Assembly: GCF_030936135.1 (NCBI RefSeq)
Contig: NC_082613.1
Coordinates: forward strand, 1,798,001-1,862,000
Direction: 5' to 3'
Origin: Gavia stellata
Lineage: Eukaryota > Chordata > Aves > Gaviiformes > Gaviidae
DNA: 64,000 bases
In this document: in pieces, positions 14,101 to 24,409 of the stretch
Layout of the letters: the number at the start of each line of letters is the position of its first letter
Position numbering within the stretch: position 1 is the first letter of the stretch
Made by a program: the position numbers and the translations under genes
Notes under the pieces: model-generated
The model's database searches: none
Told to the model about the DNA's origin: nothing
What the model saw: only the letters and a program-made list of their open reading frames with translations

Positions 14101-14757
14101 TGTCAATTCTTAAATATTTCAAACAAGAACCAGCTGATGTCTAATTGTGCAGGAAAGCTGAAAACATTCCAAACAGATTTACTTACTGTTTAAGCCTACA
14201 GTGGTTGTGATTTTGGACAAACTCATCCCTTTATAGTTCTTGTTAAATCGAGTTTTAGTTTGTTCAAGGAAGGTCTGAAAAGGAACAAGAAAAAGTATTT
14301 ACTCTCAAATATTTTACTGGCTGGGGTAATCCTAACCCAAATCTGCCTTTTCATTTCTGCAGAATCCTGCTCCAACAGGTACTGCCCTACGTAACCTTGG
14401 AACAAACCACTCTTCTTGTTCCCTATTTTAGCAAGGAAAGATGGGATCACAGGTGATTACGGGATTACCAAAGCCTCAGCTACATCCCTGAAAGCTTATG
14501 CTAAATTTAAGTAAGAGGGAAAAGTTGATTCTTTTGTGTGACATCACTAAAATAACTCACAACACAGATGAAGAAAGATTGACCTGTCTGTTGGAAGTTT
14601 AATCTCTGGAGGTTGTTTAGAATTGCATGTGCCCTCCACGCAATTGGTAATAAACAGCACTTACGGTTTTACCAGCATTGTCCAAACCAAGGATCAAGAT
14701 GCAGTACTCATCCCTCTGGAACATGTATTTATAGAGTCCAGACAGCAGAGTATACAT
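5145..14757 (-). CDS. ARFRP1: ARF-related protein 1 (Arf-like small GTPase), complete coding region, 7 coding exons
   Basis: Coding exons on the minus strand: 14757-14665, 14274-14187, 13719-13637, 13156-13075, 12580-12510, 6888-6788, 5232-5145. They sum to 606 nt, 201 residues plus stop, exactly the mammalian length, with phase kept at every junction. The coding exon containing the ATG starts at 14764, just upstream of the initiator. Visible GTPase motifs are the P-loop GLDNAGKT (24-31), WDLGGQ (74-79), NKQD (134-137) and a C-terminal SAL. The protein starts [13 protein letters not shown] and lacks the Gly2 used for myristoylation by classical ARFs, as is known for this family, which is targeted to the trans-Golgi through N-terminal acetylation and SYS1. 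There it recruits ARL1, golgins and cargo sorting factors. Exon 13719-13637 ends in a weak donor, AAG|GTTGGA. The intron from 12509 to 6889 is by far the largest and carries a solo LTR. The gene shares a divergent promoter with ZGPAT. Confidence 0.97.
5233..6787 (-). other. ARFRP1 last intron
   Basis: Intron between coding exons ending at 6788 and starting at 5232. It has a GTAAGT donor and a TTCCTTAG acceptor on the minus strand. I see no repeat or embedded gene in it. Confidence 0.7.
6889..12509 (-). other. ARFRP1 large intron
   Basis: This 5.6-kb intron separates the exon with NKQD from the exon that begins TCLSIPDIK. Apart from the solo LTR at 8.0-9.1 kb and short A/T-rich runs near 9480-9550, I see no gene or recognisable repeat. 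Confidence 0.7.
8006..9077. mobile_element. Solo LTR of an endogenous retrovirus with 5-bp target duplication
   Basis: The element spans 8011-9072, starts TGTAGTGGG and ends CAATACA, and is flanked on both sides by the direct repeat CATAG (8006-8010 and 9073-9077). TG...CA ends, a length near 1.06 kb and no internal gag/pol/env sequence identify a solo LTR. A 5-bp duplication fits the ERVL-type class best, but a subfamily cannot be fixed without a repeat library. Its middle part (about 8400-8790) contains some eight diverged copies of a unit beginning CTCCAGCGTGGG. I cannot decide the orientation. Intact target duplications and clear termini suggest a moderately young insertion. It is a fossil with no coding capacity. 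Confidence 0.85.
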
Positions 14758-14764
14758 CCTGCTC

Positions 14765-16090
14765 CTGCAACAAGTACCAGGAAATAATGAACAGGTCATT
14801 TCCAAAAGTCTCTCATTCCACAATGCAAGTTTTTCCTAACACCAAATAAATAAATGATGTTATTCTTTTATCAGTAACTCTCATATTTAGGCAATCCCAG
14901 GACAAATCATGGATCTACGAGAGATGATGCAAATAGCTCAAGATCAAATTTTCAAATGCATACAAGTGAGGGATTATCTTTCAAAGGGCTTAACCTCTGT
15001 TTCTGCACGCAGTGCCCACCATGCACGGCAAACCCCAACCCTCATTTGAAAACTACCCTGTCTGCTTTGGGGCTTAAAGGAGAGATAAAGAGTTTGAACG
15101 TCTTTTGCGGTACATGTAAGACCCACAGAAAATTAAGCCAACTGAGCACAGCGTATCTTAAAGGCGCATAAAACCCTCTGCTTATCTTAATTTAAGCCTT
15201 ATCCAGCATCAGCCTTCTGTTACAGTATCCACCGTACAAGTACTTTGCCATCTTACAATGCCACGAAGACAAGATAGGTAAGTTAACGAGCCACAAGCAC
15301 AAGACTAAGAATCAGACAAAGCGACACTAACGCCTGCAGAAGCCCACACTTTTTTTTGTTTTGTTGGATTTGCACAAACAAGGCAGAGAAGATTTGCTAA
15401 GATGCAGGAAGTATTGGTACCAAGTGCTACAGCTGACTCACAGAACATTGCAACAACTCTTCTGTTTAAATACAGACAAAGGGAACCTCAAGGCAAAGAC
15501 TTTGAGAAGCAACTGTCTTTGAGCAAGTGTGCAGATAAATACTCGCTTTGAAGTCAAACAACATTGCTGAAAGGGGCGGGGGGGAGGAAAGCGTTCCAGA
15601 CCAGAAGGAAGGGATTTCTCAGGCTGGAGCACAGTCGGCATGAGGACAGGGCACCTCAGGGCGCAGGGACTTCACCCCCCGCAGGTACCCGCCGAGCGAG
15701 TGGGGACCCTCCACCTCCAGCCGTGCAAGAGGCGCAGCTCACGCCGTCCCCCGGGAAGGCACCGAGGCCGCAGGCTGGGGCCAAACCCGGCTCCGCTCCC
15801 CTTTCGGCCGGCAAGTGATCCTAGGAGTGCCCAGCTACCGGCCCGCTCCCCCTGGATCCGGGAGATCCCCCCCGCTCCTTCTCCTGCCACCGCCTGACAG
15901 GGGAGAAGGGGGAAACCGACCCTCCCCGCAATCTCCCCCTCACGGCCCGGGGCCAGGTCCCGGGCCGGGCCGGCGTCGCCTCACAGGCCCGCCCCAAGCC
16001 CAGCCGCGCCCTGCCAGCCCCCGCCGCGGCCCTCGCCGTCCCCCGAGCGCGGAAGGCGGAGGACAGAGCCCGAAGCCCGCGGCCCCTCAC
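14765..16090 (-). other. ARFRP1 first intron
   Basis: Runs from the exon-1 donor (CTG|GTGAGG read on the minus strand, exon edge 16091) to the acceptor TTGTTGCAG before 14764. The distal third (from about 15560) is part of the CpG-rich promoter island. No other feature is seen. Confidence 0.6.
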
Positions 16091-16195
16091 CAGGTACCGG
16101 AGACACCTCCCGTCACACAGCGCCTCACCGCTCCCCGTCAGCACCGGCCGCCGGCGCCATCCCTCGCGCGGCGCTCTGGGAAACGTAGTTCTCGC
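16091..16195 (-). other. ARFRP1: ARFRP1 non-coding exon 1 (approximate)
   Basis: The minus-strand donor CTG|GTGAGG gives the 3' edge at 16091. The 5' edge is not visible in sequence and is placed near the ZNF143-type motif at 16174-16189. The exon lies fully in the CpG island and carries no start codon in frame with the GTPase, so translation begins in the next exon. Confidence 0.5.
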
Positions 16196-16450
16196 GCCCC
16201 TGCGGGGGCGGTGCGGGGTGTGGGTGAGTGGACTACAACTCCCAGAATGCTTAGCGCCAGGAGACAAACCCACCACCACCACCGCTCCCCGAGTGCGCAG
16301 GCGCAGTAGAGGGGGCGGCTCGCTGCTGAAGTGGCGTAAGGCGTTGGCTAGAGAAGCCGGAAGTGGGCGTGCTGGGAAGCCGGAAGTTGGCGGGGTGTCA
16401 TGGCGGCGGCACAGTAGGGGAAGGGGGAGTTGAGGGGTGGGTGGGAAGGC
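16100..16450. promoter_or_regulatory. Divergent ARFRP1/ZGPAT CpG-island promoter
   Basis: The two genes point away from each other across a few hundred bases of CpG-rich DNA with no TATA box. It holds two inverted ZNF143-type elements: ACTACAACTCCCAGAATGC at 16232-16250 on the plus strand, and at 16189-16174 ACTACGTTTCCCAGAG on the minus strand. Two ETS sites CCGGAAGT follow at 16357-16364 and 16380-16387, and an ATGGCGGC YY1-like core lies at about 16400. These are typical of housekeeping bidirectional promoters. Binding is inferred from the motifs only. Confidence 0.8.
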
Positions 16451-16644
16451 CGAGGCAGGGTCAGGTCGGGGGGTTGCTGCTGGCTCCGCGGCGGAGGGGT
16501 CGCGCTGCGAGAGCCCCGGCTGCGGGGGGAGCGGCGCTGTGCGTGGGCCCGCTGGGCTCGGGCGGGCGCCGTGGCGGGGGAGGGCAGGGCAGGGCCCGGC
16601 CTCTCCTCGGACTCTCATCGCCTTTCGCCCCCTGTTCGCTGCAG

Positions 16645-16812
16645 GTGCATCTCCTGGTCACTTGCGAGGGAAGAAGCGGGACGGCGGGGTAGATGGTAGC
16701 TTCTGCAGACAAGGGCTTGTTATCCAAAAAGTTGTTCATCTTAAGAAAACTCTTTGAGTATGTTCTGAGTTCCCGCAAAGGACACAGTTAAACACGCCTT
16801 ATTTTGCTGATA
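16645..16812 (+). other. ZGPAT: ZGPAT 5'UTR part of the first coding exon
   Basis: An acceptor CGCTGCAG at 16637-16644 opens this exon, which reaches the ATG at 16813. An upstream non-coding exon must lie in the CpG island; its donor is not clear to me. Confidence 0.6.
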
Positions 16813-19800
16813 ATGGATGAAGAGAGTCTGGAAGCAGCAATTCAGACCTACAATGCCCAGCTGCAGCAAGTGGAGCTGGCTTTAGGGGCAGGCCTGGACC
16901 CATCGCAGCAGTCGGACTTGATTCAGTTGCAGGAAGATTTAAAGCAGTTGATAGAACTGACTGAATCCAGCCTGGCGTCTGTTAAAAAGAGCAAACTTCT
17001 GGCTACTTTAGATACGAATGCATCCTCCTCCCCAGTGGGTCTCCTGGAGCAGGACACCAACCCAGACAGTTCTGCCCAAGATGAGGAGTATGCTGCTTTT
17101 AAGGAAGCCATTGCTGAGCTGGGAACCGATGAGAAGCCTGCAGCTAATAACAGTGAGATATCATCAAAGAGAGATGGAGAAACTGATGACAAAAATGAAT
17201 CAAAGTACAGTGAAGAGGAGGAGGAGTCTGACAGAGAGGAGGAGGAGGAATTGAGTGGGATGAAGGTTAAAGCCCCCTACTACAGTTCTTGGGGGACCCT
17301 GGAGTACCATAATGCCATGATTGTGGGGACAGAGGAACTGGAAGACGGCAGTGCTGGAGTCAGAGTGCTCTATCTCTATCCAACTCACAAGTCTCTGAAG
17401 CCGTGCCCGTTCTTCTTGGATGACAAATGCAGATTTAAAGAGAACTGTCGGTAAAAAAGAAAAAGGAGTGGGAGGGGGCTTACGTCCTTCCTGTAGTTCA
17501 CAGTCTTGTCCTTCAGAGGGTTGAACTGCCTCTGAAAGTACCATGTTTGGCTTTTATACCAAATGAAATTTTGCCTTTATGTTTTTAAAATGTGTTATGG
17601 TAAGCAGTGGCATCAGTTTGGCTGCTTTCTTTAGCTAATGCAGAGATGAAGTGGAAAATCCCATGGGAAAGTTGCAGAGGTTCTATGTAATCAGTCAAGT
17701 GGCTAAATTAATAACTGATTAAGTATCTTAAAGTAAAACACCAAAGCTTGTCTGTCGATAGTGCATACATTCCAGTTGCACAGAGAGTTTGTAGAGTCTC
17801 CATCTTTGGAGATCTTCAGAACTCAGCTAGAGAAGGCCTTGAGCAGCCTGATCAGTCTTTGAAGCTGGTTGTGCTTTCAGCAGGAGGTTGGACTAGAGAC
17901 CTGCGTGTCTGTGTGGTCCTGTTTATCTCAAAGGTTCTGTGAGCTTTTATGCTGGATGTGTCATTAGCAAGGAAAGCGTAATTCTCTGGGGTGGGATGTG
18001 TTCTTTGTTACATGGCCTAAATAATATATTTAAGATGAAACATGAATAACTTGTGCAATTGAAATAATGCAAGATAAAACTTCCACAACTACTGGTGAAG
18101 ATTCGTCACCGCTGACAACTTGTTTGCATTTCCTTTAAGGAAAGAAGGAATTTTTATTTAAAGCCTGATCAAATGAGGTAGAGATAATTCCTCTTCCGCC
18201 TTCCCTGGCAGGTTTTCACATGGTCAGGTAGTCTCCATTGAAGAGCTTCAGCCGTTTCAGGAGCCCAATCTGAGCGCGCTGGAGGTGGGCTCAGCCTGCC
18301 TGGCCAAACACAGCGATGGAATATGGTACGCTGCAAAAATAACTGGTGAGTCGTGTGTGAGTGCGCTTTGCCAGGATTCTGTGTGGAAGATGAAGGCTGA
18401 TGCTTGAGCTTGAGCAAATATAAAACTTGACTATTTTGGTTAAAGATAGAAAAATGTTAACTATGTAGCCCAAAACTGAAAATCTTGACGTAGCTGAGAA
18501 AACATTCTGAATTTTGTCAGGCTTGGGAAGGGACTACGTTAGGAAACAGGAGAGTGTTAGACAAAAAGGAGACTTAAGAGCAGGAGTGTGGAAAGGAAAT
18601 GACTACGTGGTCATTGAAGACTGCACCAAAAGGGAAGAGGCAGGTATTGCAGGAATTTGCATGCATATTAGGTTAGAATTGCAATAATCTGCTCTTGTTT
18701 AAACAAAAGCCAGGGGAGCTGGCCCTGCCCATCAGCTGCTGATACAAGCTTCCCCAAGTCCTGGGAAGGGAGAGCGTTGAATCTCTCTATCTTTCTTTGA
18801 CTATTATTAGGTCAGAGGGGAGCAAGTCTAACTTCTTTTTAATTCCATTTCTCAGCAGCCTATCTTTCTTCATTTTTAGAAATAAACCTTTAAGTTTCAA
18901 CACAAGCATTATGGAAATAGCTTTTCAATGCAGTGGGTGCTTCTCCCTCCCAGACGTACATCTAAAGCACAAAGAAAAAACAGAATTTTTTAAAACATAT
19001 GTTCCTTGGACCTTCTCCCTCTCCCTTGTGGTTCCACTGGAGTGAACTCTGCTTTAGAAAGTCCTCTGCCAGTTGCGTGTCGGAGACTTGAACTCTTGTT
19101 CCTTGCTTTTCCTTCTGTAGACATCGACAGTGGTTACTACACTGTGAAGTTTGATTCCCTGCTGCTCAAGGAAGCTGTTGTGGAAGGGGATAGTGTCATT
19201 CCGCCACTACGAAGTGAAGATGGAGCCTCATCTGCCGAGTCTGATGAAGACAGTGTTGATGATTCTGGTTATGCCAAAGGTAAGAGAGTGGGGACGATGT
19301 GAGCGAAAGTGACTTGTGATTTCAGTCTGCCTTTCTCTGGGACCTACTGAATTACCCTCCTGGACCTTTCAATGTAAGTGTCTCACCTCTGATGAAAGAG
19401 TGGCTAGTCTCTTTACATGTTGCTGAAAGACAGAGAATGGCAATTAGCTATTTTGTTACAACTGCAAACGAAAATCTTTGGTTTATGCAAATTACTGGGC
19501 TAATGAAGGTTGGCAGTTTTCATGGGAATTCCAAAAACAGGAAAGTAGAGGGTGTGATATTTCAGAGCCCAGTTACAAGCTCTGAGTCTGTTTCTTTTGT
19601 GGCTGGCTGAGTTGAGCTAAGAAATGAATCAGGAGACTTCCTAATCTCTGGGAGCTCTGTGTAACTTCATGACGCAGGAGTGCGAGATCTCAGTAACTGT
19701 GAGTGTTTGGCTCTTCCAGTGCCTCAATGAGGTCTCAGGAACAGCCATGCCCTGTTTTCCTATTGAAAGCTGACACAGAGAGAGCCCAAGTGACTTCTCT

Positions 19801-22313
19801 GAGATTACACAGACAGCACTGTCCGTGTGCTACTGCTGCAGTAACGTCACAGGGACAAAGTTGTGTCCTGGAGCTCTTTAATTTAGCCTAATAGAGATTA
19901 TTGGATCCTAATAACACAAAATTAGTGTAGTGGCCTAGAGGAGCCTCATACCAGAGACATGAGCTGGAGGCACAGAATAAATACTACATGCCACAGTGCC
20001 AAATTTTGCTCTGGTGGCATACGTCAGTCTGTGTGACCATCCTAGAAGGAAGGAGAGGAAGCATAAAAACTTCTGGATGATTCTGCCTGGAACTATGAGA
20101 TGGTACGTGCATTAAATCAAGTGAGAGCTTTCATTTAAGTAACTCACTATGCAGTGTTCATAGAAGGTGACAGCTCAATAGGAACCAAGTAAGGCTGAAG
20201 GAGCTGCTGAATGATTCTAGGGTGAGGGGAGTATATTTTACTGCCTTTTGAGGGGGTTTCGAGTTGTGTGGGTGCCCCAGATGAAGGTTTTGTGTAGCAG
20301 CTTTGTTTCTGTGTTTCACTGATTCGTCTCTTCCATGCCACAGTGATAGATTCGGGAGTTCCAGAGAATGGGGAGTGGGCTCCTGCGTGCAGTTCCTCCT
20401 TCGGTGGCTGGGAAGCCCACACTCGTGGTATCGGCTCCAAACTGCTTGTTCAGATGGGATACGAGTTTGGAAAAGGTAAGGGGAGAAGGCGGTCCTGGTG
20501 GTGTGAGGGCCTGACTGCTCGTCACCTCAGTCTCGTGATGGATGCTAAATCTAGTTAAGAAAAACAGGATTTTTGGATGAAGCTGAAACTTTTCTTTGCT
20601 GAAGGGCCTGTTAGATAAGGCTCAAGCTATCACACCTGTGTGGAAGTGTTAGCAGGAGTAGCTATTTAATCGAAGTACAGGCATATGTGTGCACAAGCCC
20701 CTGTATGGTAATAGCAAAAATTGGAGGCATTTGGAACCATGGTCAAGTTCATGATTAAAGCCGTGAGAACTGTTGTATGAGATGTTCAAAGGCTTTAGGT
20801 AGAAGGGAACTGATCTATGAAGCTTCTGATGTCTGTATTAAAGCATCTCCTGGCTCTAGACGCAGACTTCAAAGCCTACTGAACTAGCTTCTCACTACCC
20901 AAATTGTTTTGAGCCTTGGGGGCTTTAGGAGGCCAGGCTACCAGTTGCATTTGTCTCTAGTTCTCTCAGAGGAACCAAACCAGTTTTAAGAAGAACCTGG
21001 CTTGAGAAGCTGAGAATGTGAGGCTGAACCTAGTTTCACAGAAACTGGCCGGCTGGATGGCCTCGGGCTTTTTATCACGTATCTTCTGCTGTAGAAGGCT
21101 CCTGGCGTAGCATCTGCCGTGCTATGGCCTTTGCTGCTTCCCTTGACTTTGATGGTAGTCATGGCTTTTTGTACCTCAAAAGCCTGTTTGCTTGTTCTAA
21201 GCTTGTGACTGTCAGCATGAGCTTGTGGTGGGAGGTGACTCGAGAGGGGATGTCCTCGCTTGCAGTAATTGCTTGGTGTCTCTCCTCAGGGTTAGGGAAG
21301 AATTCTGAGGGCCGAGTGGAGCCAGTGCAGGCTGTGGTACTTCCTCGAGGGAAGTCCCTTGACCAGTGTGCTGAGGTGCTTCAGAAGAAGAAACAGGGGA
21401 AGCTGGACCCAGGCAAATCGAGGAAATGCCGAGCAAAGGGAAACAGCTCTGGACAATCCCCTGCGGGCAGCCGTAAGCCTCCCCGCAATGTGTTTGACTT
21501 TTTGAATGAGAAACTGCGAGGGAAGAGCATTGGGGATAAGGCTGGAGGGATGGCACTGCCGGAGAGGAACAGCAAGGAGATCTACCATGCTAGCAAGAGC
21601 ACAAAGAAAGCCCTGAGTGTCCGCCTCTTCCAGACAATGGAGAAGATTGAACAAACGCAGAAGGATATCAAAGGAATCCAGCAGGCCCTGGCACGCAACA
21701 TTGGACGGTAGGAAAACATTCTCTTTGGGACTGCAGGATGAATGGAGAATTCTTGGTGCACATGGGAAGGGGTGGGCTTGAAGTGAGGTATAGGAGGAAC
21801 AAGTGAAACATATCTGGGTAAGACCTAAGGGGAAGTAGAGGAGAGAGACTTTAGCGTGTGCTTCAGACCAGCTTGGACACTGGCAGATGTGTCTGGGGTC
21901 CTTTTGGCTGGAATTCAGGCTGTGGCAAAGAGAGGAGCTCTCTGAGGAGAGGTGCTGGAGTCCTTTCCTTCTCATGCCCATCTCTGCAGCCTTGCTGTTG
22001 AGCATCACAGGAGGGCATTTTCTAGCCCAGATCGTGCGGAGTGTCAGGTTCTTCCTGGCTTTCAGCAGATCACTTGCGCTAATCGCGCAGGAAAGGGCAG
22101 GCGCTTCTGGGATGGTGACAAGCCTTTGATCTTATCATACGGGATGACATTGCCTTAATGCTTTTTGCTTTCAGGCACAGCGTTGCTACAGCTCAGCTGG
22201 AGGAGAAGCTGGCTAACGCGCACAAACAGCTGGGGCAGCTGCAGGCCCAGGAAGCCAGTCTGCAGCGGGAGCAGAAGAAAGCAGACACGCATAAGAAGAT
22301 GACTGAGTTCTAG
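16813..22313 (+). CDS. ZGPAT: ZGPAT (ZIP), CCCH zinc-finger, Tudor and G-patch protein, complete coding region
   Basis: Exons 16813-17450, 18212-18345, 19121-19279, 20344-20475, 21290-21707 and 22175-22313 give 1620 nt, 539 residues plus stop, phase-consistent, against about 531 in human. The start is set by MDEESLEAAIQTY, the known family N-terminus; an upstream in-frame TTG at 16804 is ignored. Domains in order: N-terminal coiled coil (1-60), an acidic run of glutamates near 140-155, a CCCH finger with C198, C206, C212, H216 (spacing 7-5-3), a Tudor-like segment (about 240-300, YYTVKFDSLLL), a G-patch starting HTRGIGSKLLVQMGYEFGKG at 336, and a C-terminal coiled coil ending ADTHKKMTEF. The family is a DNA-binding repressor that recruits NuRD, for example at EGFR, and a G-patch partner of spliceosomal DEAH helicases. 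The last intron edge CG|GTAGGA is a weaker donor. Confidence 0.97.
17785..17945 (+). repeat. Old CR1 fragment
   Basis: GAGTCTCCATCTTTGGAGAT, then GAGCAGCCTGATC and GGAGGTTGGACTAGAGACCT follow the order of the CR1 3' end (ORF end, then the conserved TTGGACTAGATGACCT motif), but with many changes. It is clearly older than the copies at 3.5, 54.0 and 56.9 kb and belongs to another CR1 subfamily. Confidence 0.75.
19775..19832 (+). repeat. Possible MIR/L2-like relic
   Basis: The phrase CCCAAGTGACTTCTCTGAG and then ATTACACAGACAG resembles the conserved stretch of ancient MIR/L2 elements (AAGTGACTTGCCCAAGGTCACACAG). It is short and diverged, so the call is tentative. Confidence 0.35.
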
Positions 22314-24400
22314 TCTCTGAGAAAGACGTTTGACTGCAGTTGATTGTCCTTCTAGCCAGCCCTGGTGCTCGTGGCCTCAGAGCCTGGGCGAGCCATCCTG
22401 CTCCTCTGGGCCTCAGGCTGCCCAGCCTGAAAACTGGGCTGAAAAGCAGCAGTTTCTAAAACGAGATGCTTCTGAGCTCTGCTGGGAGGGGCAGGAGTAC
22501 ACATCCGTCCAGCCCTGAAAGCATTCAGTAAGCCTGAGCCTTGTGTAAGGACTAGCTATAAGAAATACGATTCTCTGCTGTCTTGCACACTTCTTTCCTC
22601 TGTTATCACTGCGGTAGCACCTCCATCCAGAATCTGTAGCTACGCGGGTGATAGTGTTGCTGGCTACGAACCAGCTGAGGAGGGGCTTTGAAAGCCCCAC
22701 ATCCTGCCATCAACTGTGGCTTGTGTTTGCAGCCAACTGACAAACACAAGTGGAGGCAGGGTCCCGAGCACATTCCGGCGAAGCAGAAAAGGCTTGTGCT
22801 GGGTGAAAACAACAAAGGCAAATTGCTTCAGCTGCTCTCTACCTTCTGATTTTTACTATGGGATTTATCTGAGAACTCAATTTTTTGGGGAGCAGTTCCT
22901 TGTAGCCCTAGTGTAATGAACAGACAGAAAACTGGCAGCTTGGAGGTGGGTACTAGTGGCCTCAAGCATCAGATTTCATCAGTTTGACTGTAAGAGTATC
23001 CCTAGGACATGCTATAGCCTAACTCATTGACTTGGCATGGGAAGCTGTGTGGTTCCACAAGTAGAGTGCCAAAGCTGGGGGAATAAGACAGCAGAGTAAC
23101 GGATTCTCAAACCTCCTAGCTAGGAACACCTCCACAGGGAACATTATGATTTATGCCATCGTTACTTGAGTTTTTCTGACCTAGGTGGCTCGCTGAACAC
23201 AGGTCCTTTTATTAAAAAAACCTCAGGACCCAGATCCAGGTCGGACTGGGCTCCAGATGAGCACAAAGATCAGGAGGTCTGTATGTGCCCAGCATGCAGC
23301 CCTGTCTGTGGGAGAGCTTCAGGCTGTGCTGGAAGCAGGCCAAGCAAGCGAAGTGCCCTTCCCTGCAGCGTGGAGAGTCTTTGGGCAGGAAGGATGTCTT
23401 CTCCCCTAGGTTATATTCAGCGTTGGCGGCAGCCAGTCCTTGCCCCAGAGGAGATGGTGGTTTCATCAGACTCTGTTTCTGGTGGGACTTGTGCATTGTA
23501 ATTGCTTTTAAAAAAAAAAATTGTTTGCAATTTCACGCCAGTATCTTAAGGACACATTTTTTTCTTAATATAAGAAATCGATTTCCTTTTATTCTGTGAG
23601 TCATTTTTCTAATGAAAAGTTTTGCTCCTTTATTACCCCCTTTTTTTATCTATTCCTAAGAAACTTACAAAGCTGTAAGCCTGGGCAGGGCTGCACCTAC
23701 TTGTAGGGTCAGGCTGCAAAACTAACCAGAAAATCTAAGGCTGAAGGAGATATAATCAGAGTTGCTCAAGTCATGTGGGATTTAACATTGCTGCAGACAC
23801 ACCTCAGAAAACATAGAGCGACAGCAAAATAAACGAGATGAACGTCTTCAGAAAACTTGCTAGAGTAACTCTCTCCTCTTGGAAAGCACTCGGATCCTGC
23901 TATGATGGGCACCGTGTAGCCGTGAAAGGTGGTGCGGGCTGCCTTGGGCGCTTCAGCATCCCTCGGTTTCTAACTAAATTGGCCGTACTATCTTCATTGT
24001 TCTGAATCTGTTCTCTCCACGCACTGGGCTTAACTCAAGGGTTTAACAATGGTTGCTCAGTGCCCTTCCCTCATAAATGACTGTTTGTTTCCCACACTCG
24101 AGTGTTGAGTGGTGACAAGGATTAATGTGCCCAGCTTAGCATGGGTGCTCGCTGAAGTGGCCCATGACTGGTGAGCTGAGCTGGGCAGAGAAATATCTTG
24201 GGTTAGTTTTGTGCTCTGACAGTATTTAACACCATCCTCTCTTTAAGAACTGGGTGTATTAGCCCTGTGTCTCAGCTAAGTCGTATTTTCACCCTTCCTT
24301 GGGCTTTCCACAGCCTTACTTGTCAGACTCCGATTCGAATGGCTGCTGCCTCCCTCCCAAGATAGTTCACGTCCCTGGTGAATAAAGTTGGGTTTTATTT
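22314..24400 (+). other. ZGPAT: ZGPAT 3'UTR
   Basis: From the stop codon to the AATAAA at 24381-24386 followed by a GTT-rich stretch. An earlier AATAAA lies near 23829, so a shorter form is possible. No other gene is seen. Confidence 0.55.
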
Positions 24401-24409
24401 CTTCTCTCT

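Larger units (their letters stand above)
17451..21289 (+). other. ZGPAT introns 1-4 (non-coding parts)
   Basis: Intronic DNA between the listed exons. It contains an old CR1 fragment at 17.8 kb and a short MIR/L2-like relic near 19.78-19.83 kb, and otherwise nothing I recognise. Confidence 0.6.
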
